A stretch of DNA of 64,000 nucleotides from Baylisascaris procyonis. Lineage: Eukaryota; Nematoda; Chromadorea; Rhabditida; Ascarididae. Below the pieces are notes generated by a model. The model was not told the DNA's origin and searched no databases. It saw nothing but the letters and a program-made list of their open reading frames with translations. This document shows, in pieces, positions 34,629 through 55,320 of the stretch (position 1 is the first letter of the stretch; the number at the start of each line of letters is the position of its first letter). The stretch covers positions 5,496,501 through 5,560,500 of the forward strand of contig JAZARR010000221.1 in the NCBI GenBank assembly GCA_037389465.1, read 5' to 3'. A program made the translations under genes and the position numbers.

Positions 34629-37600
34629 GTGCGGATTTGTGAAAAAAATTCTGAATATGAAAATTTTTCTGGAATTTCTTCAAAATGTACTGGGAGCAAT
34701 CCGGAAACCGATATTATTTTGTCATTTTTGAATCTTTTGACCGAATTTTTATAGGACCTCTTGGGAATTTTGCTCTGAAGGGACTGGTGAAGGGAATTAG
34801 CGGAAATTCGATCATCCGATTGAGATATCCGTTCGGAAACCGGAAAATAGATTTTTGGTCATATCTCGCTTCTCGATGGACAAACCGGCCTGGAATTTTT
34901 TTTATCATCCATGGTTTGGGACTCTCTGTCATATCTTCGAGAAAGTTTTCGGATGTAGTGAGCAGAAGTTGGCAAATTGCCAACTTTATTTTTATAACTT
35001 TTTTCCTGTTCATCGTGCAGTTTTCTCCTCAACTGCAAGTTTTCTTGTCTCCTAAAGTTTATCACAAATATATAATTTAGGTTCCCCTCCGATCCAGGAT
35101 TTTCTGGATATTCCGAAATTTTTTGAATTTTCGGCCGTAACTTCTTTTCGGATAATCGGAGAGACGTGCACATAGTGCCATTCGAATCTCTAGGCGATTT
35201 GCTTCCCAGCGGTCTATAACATGCCCAGCTTATCTCTATTAGAAATGCCGGAAAACGCATCCGGCGGCGAGAGAGTACACTAAAGCGAGAGGGTCAGAGA
35301 AACGATATCACGCGCTTTCATAACTTTGCCAATTCTGAACGGATTGGGACGGGATTTTTTTTTTTATTCGAATCAGTATTCAATTCTCTTTCGAACGGTG
35401 TACAGTTTTATTGCGAAAAGTTCGTGGATATGTGAGAAAAAACTGATATGATTTAATGTGCTGTCATAGCTACACGTGCATACAGGGGTCGCCTAAGTAT
35501 GTCACTAGCACTCGGAAGTAGATCACCAAACGTTGTGGTGGTAAAGTGGATAGCGTAGCTCGCCATTGTGAGTGGCTACCATGGTTCGGTTCCGGCCGTG
35601 GTTTCAAAATTGAAATTCATCGATAAAAAAATCGTTTCTTCAGGATTATCCATCAGAAGATCATTAGCTAAGTGGTGGATGCAGTCAAGGGGCTCAGAGC
35701 CCACTGCGGAGCAGATTGAGCTTCCAAAAATTTGAAAGTGGTGGCAAGAAAAAAATAATGGAACAATCATGGTGTAGTAAATTAATGGAAGAGGCTCGGA
35801 GTCCGCTGCAGCGCAGACTGCGCTTCCAAAAAGTTGAAAGAGATGGCAAGAAAAAATAATAATAAAGCAATTGTAGAGTATATTGATGGAAAATGAGATC
35901 TTTCCGTGATCAGAACTGCGCACCGAGGAAAGCAGGGAGTCGAGGAGGGGCTGCAGCCCCCCTTGCGGCTGGTATAGGGGCTAAGCGCTCCCTGACCTCG
36001 ACATTAGTACTGAAATAAAAATATACAGTCGATAGGTTCGTCTCTTCGTTTCTACCTGCGATCATCGTAGTTTCTGCTTCTATCATCTTGTTGGATTCTT
36101 TTATTTTCATTCTTTTATGCATTATTCTTTCGTATTGTGTACATTTCATTTCTGATCGATTTATAGATAATTTGTTGACTTTAATAATCAAATTATCTGA
36201 ATTTTCTATACAAATGACTGTTACTGATATTTTGGAATTTTTTTCTCGGTAATCATTAGGCCTATGGAGTTACGGCTTGCTCCTTTCTAGGCAACTTTGA
36301 AAGCTCTATCAAAGAGTTTATATTGTGATTCATTTGGGGACATGAGTTGAGAACGGTTTCCACTGGCCAGAATTTCTGAAATGTCGGTTTTTGCGATTTT
36401 GTTGGTTCCCGTTCTCGGCCAGTATTTGATATAGGGTGGAACGACCTTTTGATTTCTCGTTAGCACGCCGACACCTCTCGAATGGTGCGTAGATCACAGC
36501 TCGAGGGCAAATTTGAGCCGTGAAAAAAATTGCCAAGTATCGCAATTTATCGGTCGTATGGGGGGTAGTACAGGGAAAATTTGAAAAAATATTTTTGTCT
36601 TAAATTTCGACTGCTGTGATGTCAAACGATAGATATCGATGACTTGATCACAAATATGTGCATTGCTTGCGGCTTTACGTGAATATGTGGAAACTATAGG
36701 TGCACGAAAGTTGTACATTCTATAGAAATGTATCGTATTTGAGGTTTCGAAACTTTTTTCTCGGCAACCATCGGGCCGTTGGGGTTATGGTTCGGTTCAG
36801 TTAGCAAAACTTTGGAAGCTTTTTCAAACGATATATAGATTATTTCATCTGGGAACAAACCTGAATTCCTGAAGTCTCGGTTTTAGCAATTTTGGGGGAT
36901 TCCGTCTCAGTCTGTGTTTGATATGAGCTCAAACGGTCTTTTGATTTCTCATTGGCCTGCCGAGACCTCTCGAACGACATAGAAATTATCTCGATAGTCA
37001 TTTGTATAGAAAATTCAGATAAATTAATTATTAAAGTCAACAAATTATCTATAAATCGATCAGATATGTACACAATACGAAAGAATAATGCATAAAAGAA
37101 TGAAAATAAAAGAATCCAGTAAGATGATAGAGGCAGAAACTATGACGATCGCATGTGGAAACGAGGATACGAACCTATCAACTATATATTTTTATTTCAG
37201 TACGAATTTAAGGTCAGGGAGCGCTCGGCCCGTGTACAAGCCGCAAGGGGGGCTGCCGCCCCGCCTAGACCCCCTGCTTTCTGATCACGGAAAGATTTCA
37301 TTTTTCCTAACAGTGAATTTATCGCTTGTTTTTGATATTCTTTCTTGAATAACTGTTTGAGGTCATATCTTGGCTCCAAGTTTTTCAATTTTGATACGGT
37401 TTTGACTGAGTGGCATAACTTTCAACTGGTTCCATAACTTCCTTCGAAGAGTTGAAAGAGATCGCAAGAAAAAAAAATCAATGTAAATCATGGAAAATGA
37501 ATTTTTCCATAACAACAGCTGACACCTATGAAAGCAGGGGTCAGCGGGACGACAGGCCCCCTTGCGGGGAGGTGCTGAGGGGGCGGAGCCCCCTGACCTT

Positions 37601-38190
37601 AATATTTATACCGAAATAAAAAATATCTATTTAATAGGTTAGTATGCTCATTTGTACCCACGGACAACATAGTTCCTCTTTGTGCCTTCTTCCTGGATTC
37701 TTTTATTTTTATTCATATATGAATTTTTCTTTAATGACATCTAATTTTTAGACACTCATTTCTTTACGATTTGTTCACTTTAATAATTAATGTTTATGAA
37801 ATTTCTATTAAAATGTGCTGCATTTGAGATTTCAGAATTTTTTTTTCTCTTCAACGGTTTGCACTATGAAGTTCCGGCTTGCTTATTTTAGTAGAACTCT
37901 AAAAGCTCCATGAAACGAAGACCGTAAAGAATTTTCACTTTTGGCTAATATTTTCGGCCCTACCGATTGTTCTAGGGGAGTGATCTTTTTTAGGATGTGA
38001 TGACATAGTGATGCTCTCGAGGCTTGTAAAATTTGATGCATGTTTTCCGGCTCGTTGACGAGTTATTCCGGTAGGTATCCGCTTTCGATAGTTAAGCATT
38101 TTCGGTCATATCTTTTTTACCGTTTCTTGAATTTTTGATTTTTTTTCGCTGCGTTTCATACTATGGGCTATTGGCTATCGTCAGAAGTGA
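34629..38190. repeat. Satellite unit 6
   Basis: Markers: GGATGTAG, CGCGCTTTC, CCTAAGTATG and GCTTCCAAAA (both shared only with unit 7), TTTCAGTACG, AGTAGAACTC. Confidence 0.97.
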
Positions 38191-41100
38191 GTGCGGATTT
38201 GTGAAAAAAATTCTGAATATGAAAATTTTTCTGGAATTTCTTCAAAATGTACTGGGAGCAATCCGGAAACCGATATTATTTTGTCATTTTTGAATCTTTT
38301 GACCGAATTTTTATAGGACCTCTTGGGAATTTTGCTCTGAAGGGACTGGTGAAGGGAATTAGCGGAAATTCGATCATCCGATTGAGATATCCGTTCGGAA
38401 ACCGGAAAATAGATTTTTGGTCATATCTCGCTTCTCGATGGACAAACCGGCCTGGAATTTTTTTTATCATCCATGGTTTGGGACTCTCTGTCATATCTTC
38501 GAGAAAGTTTTCGGATGTAGTGAGCAGAAGTTGGCAAATTGCCAACTTTATTTTTATAACTTTTTTCCTGTTCATCGTGCAGTTTTCTCCTCAACTGCAA
38601 GTTTTCTTGTCTCCTAAAGTTTATCACAAATATATAATTTAGGTTCCCCTCCGATCCAGGATTTTCTGGATATTCCGAAATTTTTTGAATTTTCGGCCGT
38701 AACTTCTTTTCGGATAATCGGAGAGACGTGCACATAGTGCCATTCGAATCTCTAGGCGATTTGCTTCCCAGCGGTCTATAACATGCCCAGCTTATCTCTA
38801 TTAGAAATGCCGGAAAACGCATCCGGCGGCGAGAGAGTACACTAAAGCGAGAGGGTCAGAGAAACGATATCACGCGCTTTCATAACTTTGCCAATTCTGA
38901 ACGGATTGGGACGGGATTTTTTTTTATTCGAATCAGTATTCAATTCTCTTTCGAACGGTGTACAGTTTTATTGCGAAAAGTTCGTGGATATGTGAGAAAA
39001 AACTGATATGATTTAATGTGCTGTCATAGCTACACGTGCATACAGGGGTCGCCTAAGTATGTCACTAGCACTCGGAAGTAGATCACCAAACGTTGTGGTG
39101 GTAAAGTGGATAGCGTAGCTCGCCATTGTGAGTGGCTACCATGGTTCGGTTCCGGCCGTGGTTTCAAAATTGAAATTCATCGATAAAAAAATCGTTTCTT
39201 CAGGATTATCCATCAGAAGATCATTAGCTAAGTGGTGGATGCAGTCAAGGGGCTCAGAGCCCACTGCGGAGCAGATTGAGCTTCCAAAAATTTGAAAGTG
39301 GTGGCAAGAAAAAAATAATGGAACAATCATGGTGTAGTAAATTAATGGAAGAGGCTCGGAGTCCGCTGCAGCGCAGACTGCGCTTCCAAAAAGTTGAAAG
39401 AGATGGCAAGAAAAAATAATAATAAAGCAATTGTAGAGTATATTGATGGAAAATGAGATCTTTCCGTGATCAGAACTGCGCACCGAGGAAAGCAGGGAGT
39501 CGAGGAGGGGCTGCAGCCCCCCTTGCGGCTGGTATAGGGGCTAAGCGCTCCCTGACCTCGACATTAGTACTGAAATAAAAATATACAGTCGATAGGTTCG
39601 TCTCTTCGTTTCTACCTGCGATCATCGTAGTTTCTGCTTCTATCATCTTGTTGGATTCTTTTATTTTCATTCTTTTATGCATTATTCTTTCGTATTGTGT
39701 ACATTTCATTTCTGATCGATTTATAGATAATTTGTTGACTTTAATAATCAAATTATCTGAATTTTCTATACAAATGACTGTTACTGATATTTTGGAATTT
39801 TTTCTCGGTAATCATTAGGCCTATGGAGTTACGGCTTGCTCCTTTCTAGGCAACTTTGAAAGCTCTATCAAAGAGTTTATATTGTGATTCATTTGGGGAC
39901 ATGAGTTGAGAACGGTTTCCACTGGCCAGAATTTCTGAAATGTCGGTTTTTGCGATTTTGTTGGTTCCCGTTCTCGGCCAGTATTTGATATAGGGTGGAA
40001 CGACCTTTTGATTTCTCGTTAGCACGCCGACACCTCTCGAATGGTGCGTAGATCACAGCTCGAGGGCAAATTTGAGCCGTGAAAAAAATTGCCAAGTATC
40101 GCAATTTATCGGTCGTATGGGGGGTAGTACAGGGAAAATTTGAAAAAATATTTTTGTCTTAAATTTCGACTGCTGTGATGTCAAACGATAGATATCGATG
40201 ACTTGATCACAAATATGTGCATTGCTTGCGGCTTTACGTGAATATGTGGAAACTATAGGTGCACGAAAGTTGTACATTCTATAGAAATGTATCGTATTTG
40301 AGGTTTCGAAACTTTTTTCTCGGCAACCATCGGGCCGTTGGGGTTATGGTTCGGTTCAGTTAGCAAAACTTTGGAAGCTTTTTCAAACGATATATAGATT
40401 ATTTCATCTGGGAACAAACCTGAATTCCTGAAGTCTCGGTTTTAGCAATTTTGGGGGATTCCGTCTCAGTCTGTGTTTGATATGAGCTCAAACGGTCTTT
40501 TGATTTCTCATTGGCCTGCCGAGACCTCTCGAACGACATAGAAATTATCTCGATAGTCATTTGTATAGAAAATTCAGATAAATTAATTATTAAAGTCAAC
40601 AAATTATCTATAAATCGATCAGATATGTACACAATACGAAAGAATAATGCATAAAAGAATGAAAATAAAAGAATCCAGTAAGATGATAGAGGCAGAAACT
40701 ATGACGATCGCATGTGGAAACGAGGATACGAACCTATCAACTATATATTTTTATTTCAATACGAATTTAAGGTCAGGGAGCGCTCGGCCCGTGTACAAGC
40801 CGCAAGGGGGGCTGCCGCCCCGCCTAGACCCCCTGCTTTCTGATCACGGAAAGATTTCATTTTTCCTAACAGTGAATTTATCGCTTGTTTTTGATATTCT
40901 TTCTTGAATAACTGTTTGAGGTCATATCTTGGCTCCAAGTTTTTCAATTTTGATACGGTTTTGACTGAGTGGCATAACTTTCAACTGGTTCCATAACTTC
41001 CTTCGAAGAGTTGAAAGAGATCGCAAGAAAAAAAAATCAATGTAAATCATGGAAAATGAATTTTTCCATAACAACAGCTGACACCTATGAAAGCAGGGGT

Positions 41101-41751
41101 CAGCGGGACGACAGGCCCCCTTGCGGGGAGGTGCTGAGGGGGGCGGAGCCCCCTGACCTTAATATTTATACCGAAATAAAAAATATCTATTTAATAGGTT
41201 AGTATGCTCATTTGTACCCACGGACAACATAGTTCCTCTTTGTGCCTTCTTCCTGGATTCTTTTATTTTTATTCATATATGAATTTTTCTTTAATGACAT
41301 CTAATTTTTAGACACTCATTTCTTTACGATTTGTTCACTTTAATAATTAATGTTTATGAAATTTCTATTAAAATGTGCTGCATTTGAGATTTCAGAATTT
41401 TTTTTTTCTCTTCAACGGTTTGCACTATGAAGTTCCGGCTTGCTTATTTTAGTAGAACTCTAAAAGCTCCATGAAACGAAGACCGTAAAGAATTTTCACT
41501 TTTGGCTAATATTTTCGGCCCTACCGATTGTTCTAGGGGAGTGATCTTTTTTAGGATGTGATGACATAGTGATGCTCTCGAGGCTTGTAAAATTTGATGC
41601 ATGTTTTCCGGCTCGTTGACGAGTTATTCCGGTAGGTATCCGCTTTCGATAGTTAAGCATTTTCGGTCATATCTTTTTTACCGTTTCTTGAATTTTTGAT
41701 TTTTTTTCGCTGCGTTTCATACTATGGGCTATTGGCTATCGTCAGAAGTGA
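38191..41751. repeat. Satellite unit 7
   Basis: Markers: GGATGTAG, CGCGCTTTC, CCTAAGTATG and GCTTCCAAAA (as unit 6) but TTTCAATACG (unlike unit 6), six Gs in the third GC module, AGTAGAACTC. Confidence 0.97.
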
Positions 41752-44700
41752 GTGCGGATTTGTGAAAAAAATTCTGAATATGAAAATTTTTCTGGAATTT
41801 CTTCAAAATGTACTGGGAGCAATCCGGAAACCGATATTATTTTGTCATTTTTGAATCTTTTGACCGAATTTTTATAGGACCTCTTGGGAATTTTGCTCTG
41901 AAGGGACTGGTGAAGGGAATTAGCGGAAATTCGATCATCCGATTGAGATATCCGTTCGGAAACTGGAAAATAGATTTTTGGTCATATCTCGCTTCTCGAT
42001 GGACAAACCGGCCTGGAATTTTTTTTATCATCCATGGTTTGGGACTCTCTGTCATATCTTCGAGAAAGTTTTCGGATATAGTGAGCAGAAGTTGGCAAAT
42101 TACCAACTTTATTTTTATAACTTTTTTCCTGTTCATCGTGCAGTTTTCTCCTCAACTGCAAGTTTTCTTGTCTCCTAAAGTTTATCACAAATATATAATT
42201 TAGGTTCCCCTCCGATCCAGGATTTTCTGGATATTCCGAAATTTTTTGAATTTTCGGCCGTAACTTCTTTTCGGATAATCGGAGAGACGTGCACATAGTG
42301 CCATTCGAATCTCTAGGCGATTTGCTTCCCAGCGGTCTATAACATGCCCAGCTTATCTCTATTAGAAATGCCGGAAAACGCATCCGGCGGCGAGAGAGTA
42401 CACTAAAGCGAGAGGGTCAGAGAAACGATATCACACGCTTTCATAACTTTGCCAATTCTGAACGGATTGGGACGGGATTTTTTTTATTCGAATCAGTATT
42501 CAATTCTCTTTCGAACGGTGTACAGTTTTATTGCGAAAAGTTCGTGGATATGTGAGAAAAAACTGATATGATTTAATGTGCTGTCATAGCTACACGTGCA
42601 TACAGGGGTCGCCTTAGTATGTCACTAGCACTCGGAAGTAGATCACCAAACGTTGTGGTGGTAAAGTGGATAGCGTAGCTCGCCATTGTGAGTGGCTACC
42701 ATGGTTCGGTTCCGGCCGTGGTTTCAAAATTGAAATTCATCGATAAAAAAATCGTTTCTTCAGGATTATCCATCAGAAGATCATTAGCTAAGTGGTGGAT
42801 GCAGTCAAGGGGCTCAGAGCCCACTGCGGAGCAGATTGAGCCTCCAAAAATTTGAAAGTGGTGGCAAGAAAAAAATAATGGAACAATCATGGTGTAGTAA
42901 ATTAATGGAAGAGGCTCGGAGTCCGCTGCAGCGCAGACTGCGCTTCCAAAAAGTTGAAAGAGATGGCAAGAAAAAATAATAATAAAGCAATTGTAGAGTA
43001 TATTGATGGAAAATGAGATCTTTCCGTGATCAGAACTGCGCACCGAGGAAAGCAGGGAGTCGAGGAGGGGCTGCAGCCCCCCTTGCGGCTGGTATAGGGG
43101 CTAAGCGCTCCCTGACCTCGACATTAGTACTGAAATAAAAATATACAGTCGATAGGTTCGTCTCTTCGTTTCTACCTGCGATCATCGTAGTTTCTGCTTC
43201 TATCATCTTGTTGGATTCTTTTATTTTCATTCTTTTATGCATTATTCTTTCGTATTGTGTACATTTCATTTCTGATCGATTTATAGATAATTTGTTGACT
43301 TTAATAATCAAATTATCTGAATTTTCTATACAAATGACTGTTACTGATATTTTGGAATTTTTTTCTCGGTAATCACTAGGCCTATGGAGTTACGGCTTGC
43401 TCCTTTCTAGGCAACTTTGAAAGCTCTATCAAAGAGTTTATATTGTGATTCATTTGGGGACATGAGTTGAGAACGGTTTCCACTGGCCAGAATTTCTGAA
43501 ATGTCGGTTTTTGCGATTTTGTTGGTTCCCGTTCTCGGCCAGTATTTGATATAGGGTGGAACGACCTTTTGATTTCTCGTTAGCACGCCGACACCTCTCG
43601 AATGGTGCGTAGATCACAGCTCGAGGGCAAATTTGAGCCGTGAAAAAAATTGCCAAGTATCGCAATTTATCGGTCGTATGGGGGGTAGTACAGGGAAAAT
43701 TTGAAAAAATATTTTTGTCTTAAATTTCGACTGCTGTGATGTCAAACGATAGATATCGATGACTTGATCACAAATATGTGCATTGCTTGCGGCTTTACGT
43801 GAATATGTGGAAACTATAGGTGCACGAAAGTTGTACATTCTATAGAAATGTATCGTATTTGAGGTTTCGAAACTTTTTTCTCGGCAACCATCGGGCCGTT
43901 GGGGTTATGGTTCGGTTCAGTTAGCAAAACTTTGGAAGCTTTTTCAAACGATATATAGATTATTTCATCTGGGAACAAACCTGAATTCCTGAAGTCTCGG
44001 TTTTAGCAATTTTGGGGGATTCCGTCTCAGTCTGTGTTTGATATGAGCTCAAACGGTCTTTTGATTTCTCATTGGCCTGCCGAGACCTCTCGAACGACAT
44101 AGAAATTATCTCGATAGTCATTTGTATAGAAAATTCAGATAAATTAATTATTAAAGTCAACAAATTATCTATAAATCGATCAGATATGTACACAATACGA
44201 AAGAATAATGCATAAAAGAATGAAAATAAAAGAATCCAGTAAGATGATAGAGGCAGAAACTATGACGATCGCATGTGGAAACGAGGATACGAACCTATCA
44301 ACTATATATTTTTATTTCAATACGAATTTAAGGTCAGGGAGCGCTCGGCCCGTGTACAAGCCGCAAGGGGGGCTGCCGCCCCGCCTAGACCCCCTGCTTT
44401 CTGATCACGGAAAGATTTCATTTTTCCTAACAGTGAATTTATCGCTTGTTTTTGATATTCTTTCTTGAATAACTGTTTGAGGTCATATCTTGGCTCCAAG
44501 TTTTTCAATTTTGATACGGTTTTGACTGAGTGGCATAACTTTCAACTGGTTCCATAACTTCCTTCGAAGAGTTGAAAGAGATCGCAAGAAAAAAAAATCA
44601 ATGTAAATCATGGAAAATGAATTTTTCCATAACAACAGCTGACACCTATGAAAGCAGGGGTCAGCGGGACGACAGGCCCCCTTGCGGGGAGGTGCTGAGG

Positions 44701-45310
44701 GGGCGGAGCCCCCTGACCTTAATATTTATACCGAAATAAAAAATATCTATTTAATAGGTTAGTATGCTCATTTGTACCCACGGACAACATAGTTCCTCTT
44801 TGTGCCTTCTTCCTGGATTCTTTTATTTTTATTCATATATGAATTTTTCTTTAATGACATCTAATTTTTAGACACTCATTTCTTTACGATTTGTTCACTT
44901 TAATAATTAATGTTTATGAAATTTCTATTAAAATGTGCTGCATTTGAGATTTCAGAATTTTTTTTTCTCTTCAACGGTTTGCACTATGAAGTTCCGGCTT
45001 GCTTATTTTAATACAACTCTAAAAGCTCCATGAAACGAAGACCGTAAAGAATTTTCACTTTTGGCTAATATTTTCGGCCCTACCGATTGTTCTAGGGGAG
45101 TGATCTTTTTTAGGATGTGATGACATAGTGATGCTCTCGAGGCTTGTAAAATTTGATGCATGTTTTCCGGCTCGTTGACGAGTTATTCCGGTAGGTATCC
45201 GCTTTCGATAGTTAAGCATTTTCGGTCATATCTTTTTCACCGTTTCTTGAATTTTTGATTTTTTTTCGCTGCGTTTCATACTATGGGCTATTGGCTATCG
45301 TCAGAAGTGA
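41752..45310. repeat. Satellite unit 8
   Basis: Markers: AACTGG, private AATTACCAAC, CACACGCTTTC, CCTTAGTATG, AATCACTAGGCC (as unit 3), TTTCAATACG, AATACAACTC. Confidence 0.97.
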
Positions 45311-46440
45311 GTGCGGATTTGTGAAAAAAATTCTGAATATGAAAATTTTTCTGGAATTTCTTCAAAATGTACTGGGAGCAATCCGGAAACCGATATTATT
45401 TTGTCATTTTTGAATCTTTTGACCGAATTTTTATAGGACCTCTTGGGAATTTTGCTCTGAAGGGACTGGTGAAGGGAATTAGCGGAAATTCGATCATCCG
45501 ATTGAGATATCCGTTCGGAAACCGGAAAATAGATTTTTGGTCATATCTCGCTTCTCGATGGACAAACCGGCCTGGAATTTTTTTTATCATCCATGGTTTG
45601 GGACTCTCTGTCATATCTTCGAGAAAGTTTTCGGATATAGTGAGCAGAAGTTGGCAAATTGCCAACTTTATTTTTATAACTTTTTTCCTGTTCATCGTGC
45701 AGTTTTCTCCTCAACTGCAAGTTTTCTTGTCTCCTAAAGTTTATCACAAATATATAATTTAGGTTCCCCTCCGATCCAGGATTTTCTGGATATTCCGAAA
45801 TTTTTTGAATTTTCGGCCGTAACTTCTTTTCGGATAATCGGAGAGACATGCACATAGTGCCATTCGAATCTCTAGGCGATTTGCTTCCCAGCGGTCTATA
45901 ACATGCCCAGCTTATCTCTATTAGAAATGCCGGAAAACGCATCCGGCGGCGAGAGAGTACACTAAAGCGAGAGGGTCAGAGAAACGATATCACGCGCTTT
46001 CACAACTTTGCCAATTCTGAACGGATTGGGACGGAATTTTTTTTTTTATTCGAATCAGTATTCAATTCTCTTTCGAACGGTGTACAGTTTTATTGCGAAA
46101 AGTTCGTGGATATGTGAGAAACAACTGATATGATTTAATGTGCTGTCATAGCTACACGTGCATACAGGGGTCGCCTTAGTATGTCACTAGCACTATGTCA
46201 CATATTTTGGAATTTTTTTCTCGGTAATCATTAGGCGTATGGAGTTACGGCTTGCTCCTTTCTAGGCAACTTTGAAAGCTCTATTAAAGAGTTTATATTG
46301 TGATTCACTTGGGGACATGAGTTGAGAACGGTTTCCACTGGCCAGAATTTCTCAAATGTCGGTTTTTGCGATTTTGTTGGTTCCCGTTCTCAGTCGGTAT
46401 TTGGTATGAGTTCAAATGGTCTTTTGATTCATCATCAGAT
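45311..46440. repeat. Satellite unit 9, deleted and truncated
   Basis: Normal up to 46194 (AACCGG, GGATATAG, private GAGACATGC). It then jumps to the position equal to 18428 in unit 1, skipping 713 bases that contain the tRNA-like boxes, the first GC module and the left inverted arm. Seven extra bases (ATGTCAC, also present at 46181-46187) sit at the junction. From 46195 to 46440 it is clearly more diverged than units 1-8, and then it ends. Confidence 0.93.
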
Positions 46441-47282
46441 CGGACTAGGCTTTACTTGTTCGCGAGGAGCTCTGTTCTTCTCATAACCGAAACGTTGAGT
46501 GAAGACTCTGTTGTGTGGTGAATACATATGATATCAGCGCTAATCCTTGCTACTTCCGTACAATTTCTAGATCGAAAATATTTATTCGTGGCATTAAAAG
46601 GTGCATCTATTTTGATTCTGTTGAAATTGTTTTTAAAAAAAATCGGCACAAAAATTTGAGGGAAAACGGTTGATTCAGAATTGTTCTAAAGAAGATTCAA
46701 TGGCAAATTTCGAATTATTTGTTTAGGGTTCCATTTGCTTGCTGTTTAAAGTTTGCGCTTTCTAAACATTTTCACATATTGTGACTGTCGCTAGATAGAG
46801 AAATCGGAACAAGAAAAATTTAAGAACTTTGGGTCTATGAAAATTCAGTATATGCTGGTTATCTATTCACGTACTATTATCCTTTTTCAGGAGGGCGGGG
46901 AGATGGGAGTTATAGTAAGATAAAATATGTGATGGAATGACTTAGTAAGACACGTTACAACTATCGTATAAGAGAAAAGCTTTAACGATCATTCACGTCC
47001 CGAAAATTGTACATACATATTTCGAGTATAGCGACGTGATTTCCATGCAATTTCCACGATCATACTGCTTGATTCGTGATTCTCTTCTCAAGTTGTGCAT
47101 ATATGGGAAGGAGGCGATCGTAGACCTTGAAATTGATAATATAAATAATAGAACATCAAGTTACACTCTACAAACGATAAAGTGATTTTTGAACTTTAAC
47201 GCTGCTAAGTTTTTATCGTCAAGTTTTGAAAGATATTATTCTTGTTCCATTCGTTGCAACTAGGCCGATTTTTTTTCCGTCA
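46441..47282. other. Gene-free stretch between array and XYLB
   Basis: Unique sequence after the array. The open frame 46452-46649 (minus) has no motif. The stretch contains no recognised exon; the right end carries the XYLB poly(A) signals. Confidence 0.5.
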
Positions 47283-47296
47283 TTTATTTCTTTATT
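47283..47296 (-). terminator. Two candidate poly(A) signals of XYLB
   Basis: AATAAA occurs twice on the minus strand (47291-47296 and 47283-47288), about 70-80 bases beyond the XYLB stop codon, within T-rich sequence. Confidence 0.45.
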
Positions 47297-47363
47297 AAGA
47301 ATTTACTAAATTTTTATAACAATACTATAGTTGGGAAGTATAAAATTTTTAAAAAAAGGTCTT

Positions 47364-55320
<7,957 letters not shown>

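Larger units (their letters stand above)
16830..46440. repeat. Tandem satellite array, 3.56-kb unit, 8.3 copies
   Basis: The phrase GTGCGGATTTGTGAAAAAA starts near-identical units at 16830, 20392, 23948, 27509, 31068, 34629, 38191, 41752 and 45311. Periods are 3562, 3556, 3561, 3559, 3561, 3562, 3561 and 3559 bases. Copies differ mainly by homopolymer length and a handful of substitutions. The ninth copy carries a 713-base internal deletion and ends near 46440. The unit holds inverted arms, three GC-rich stem-loops, diverged direct sub-repeats and a tRNA-like box pair. No transposase, reverse transcriptase or other protein motif was seen in any frame. Open frames of up to 133 codons recur in all units only because the copies are nearly identical; I treat them as non-coding. 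Confidence 0.98.

Noticed and set aside
16830..46440. CRISPR array
   Set aside because: Units are kilobases long and near identical without spacers; the window is eukaryotic.
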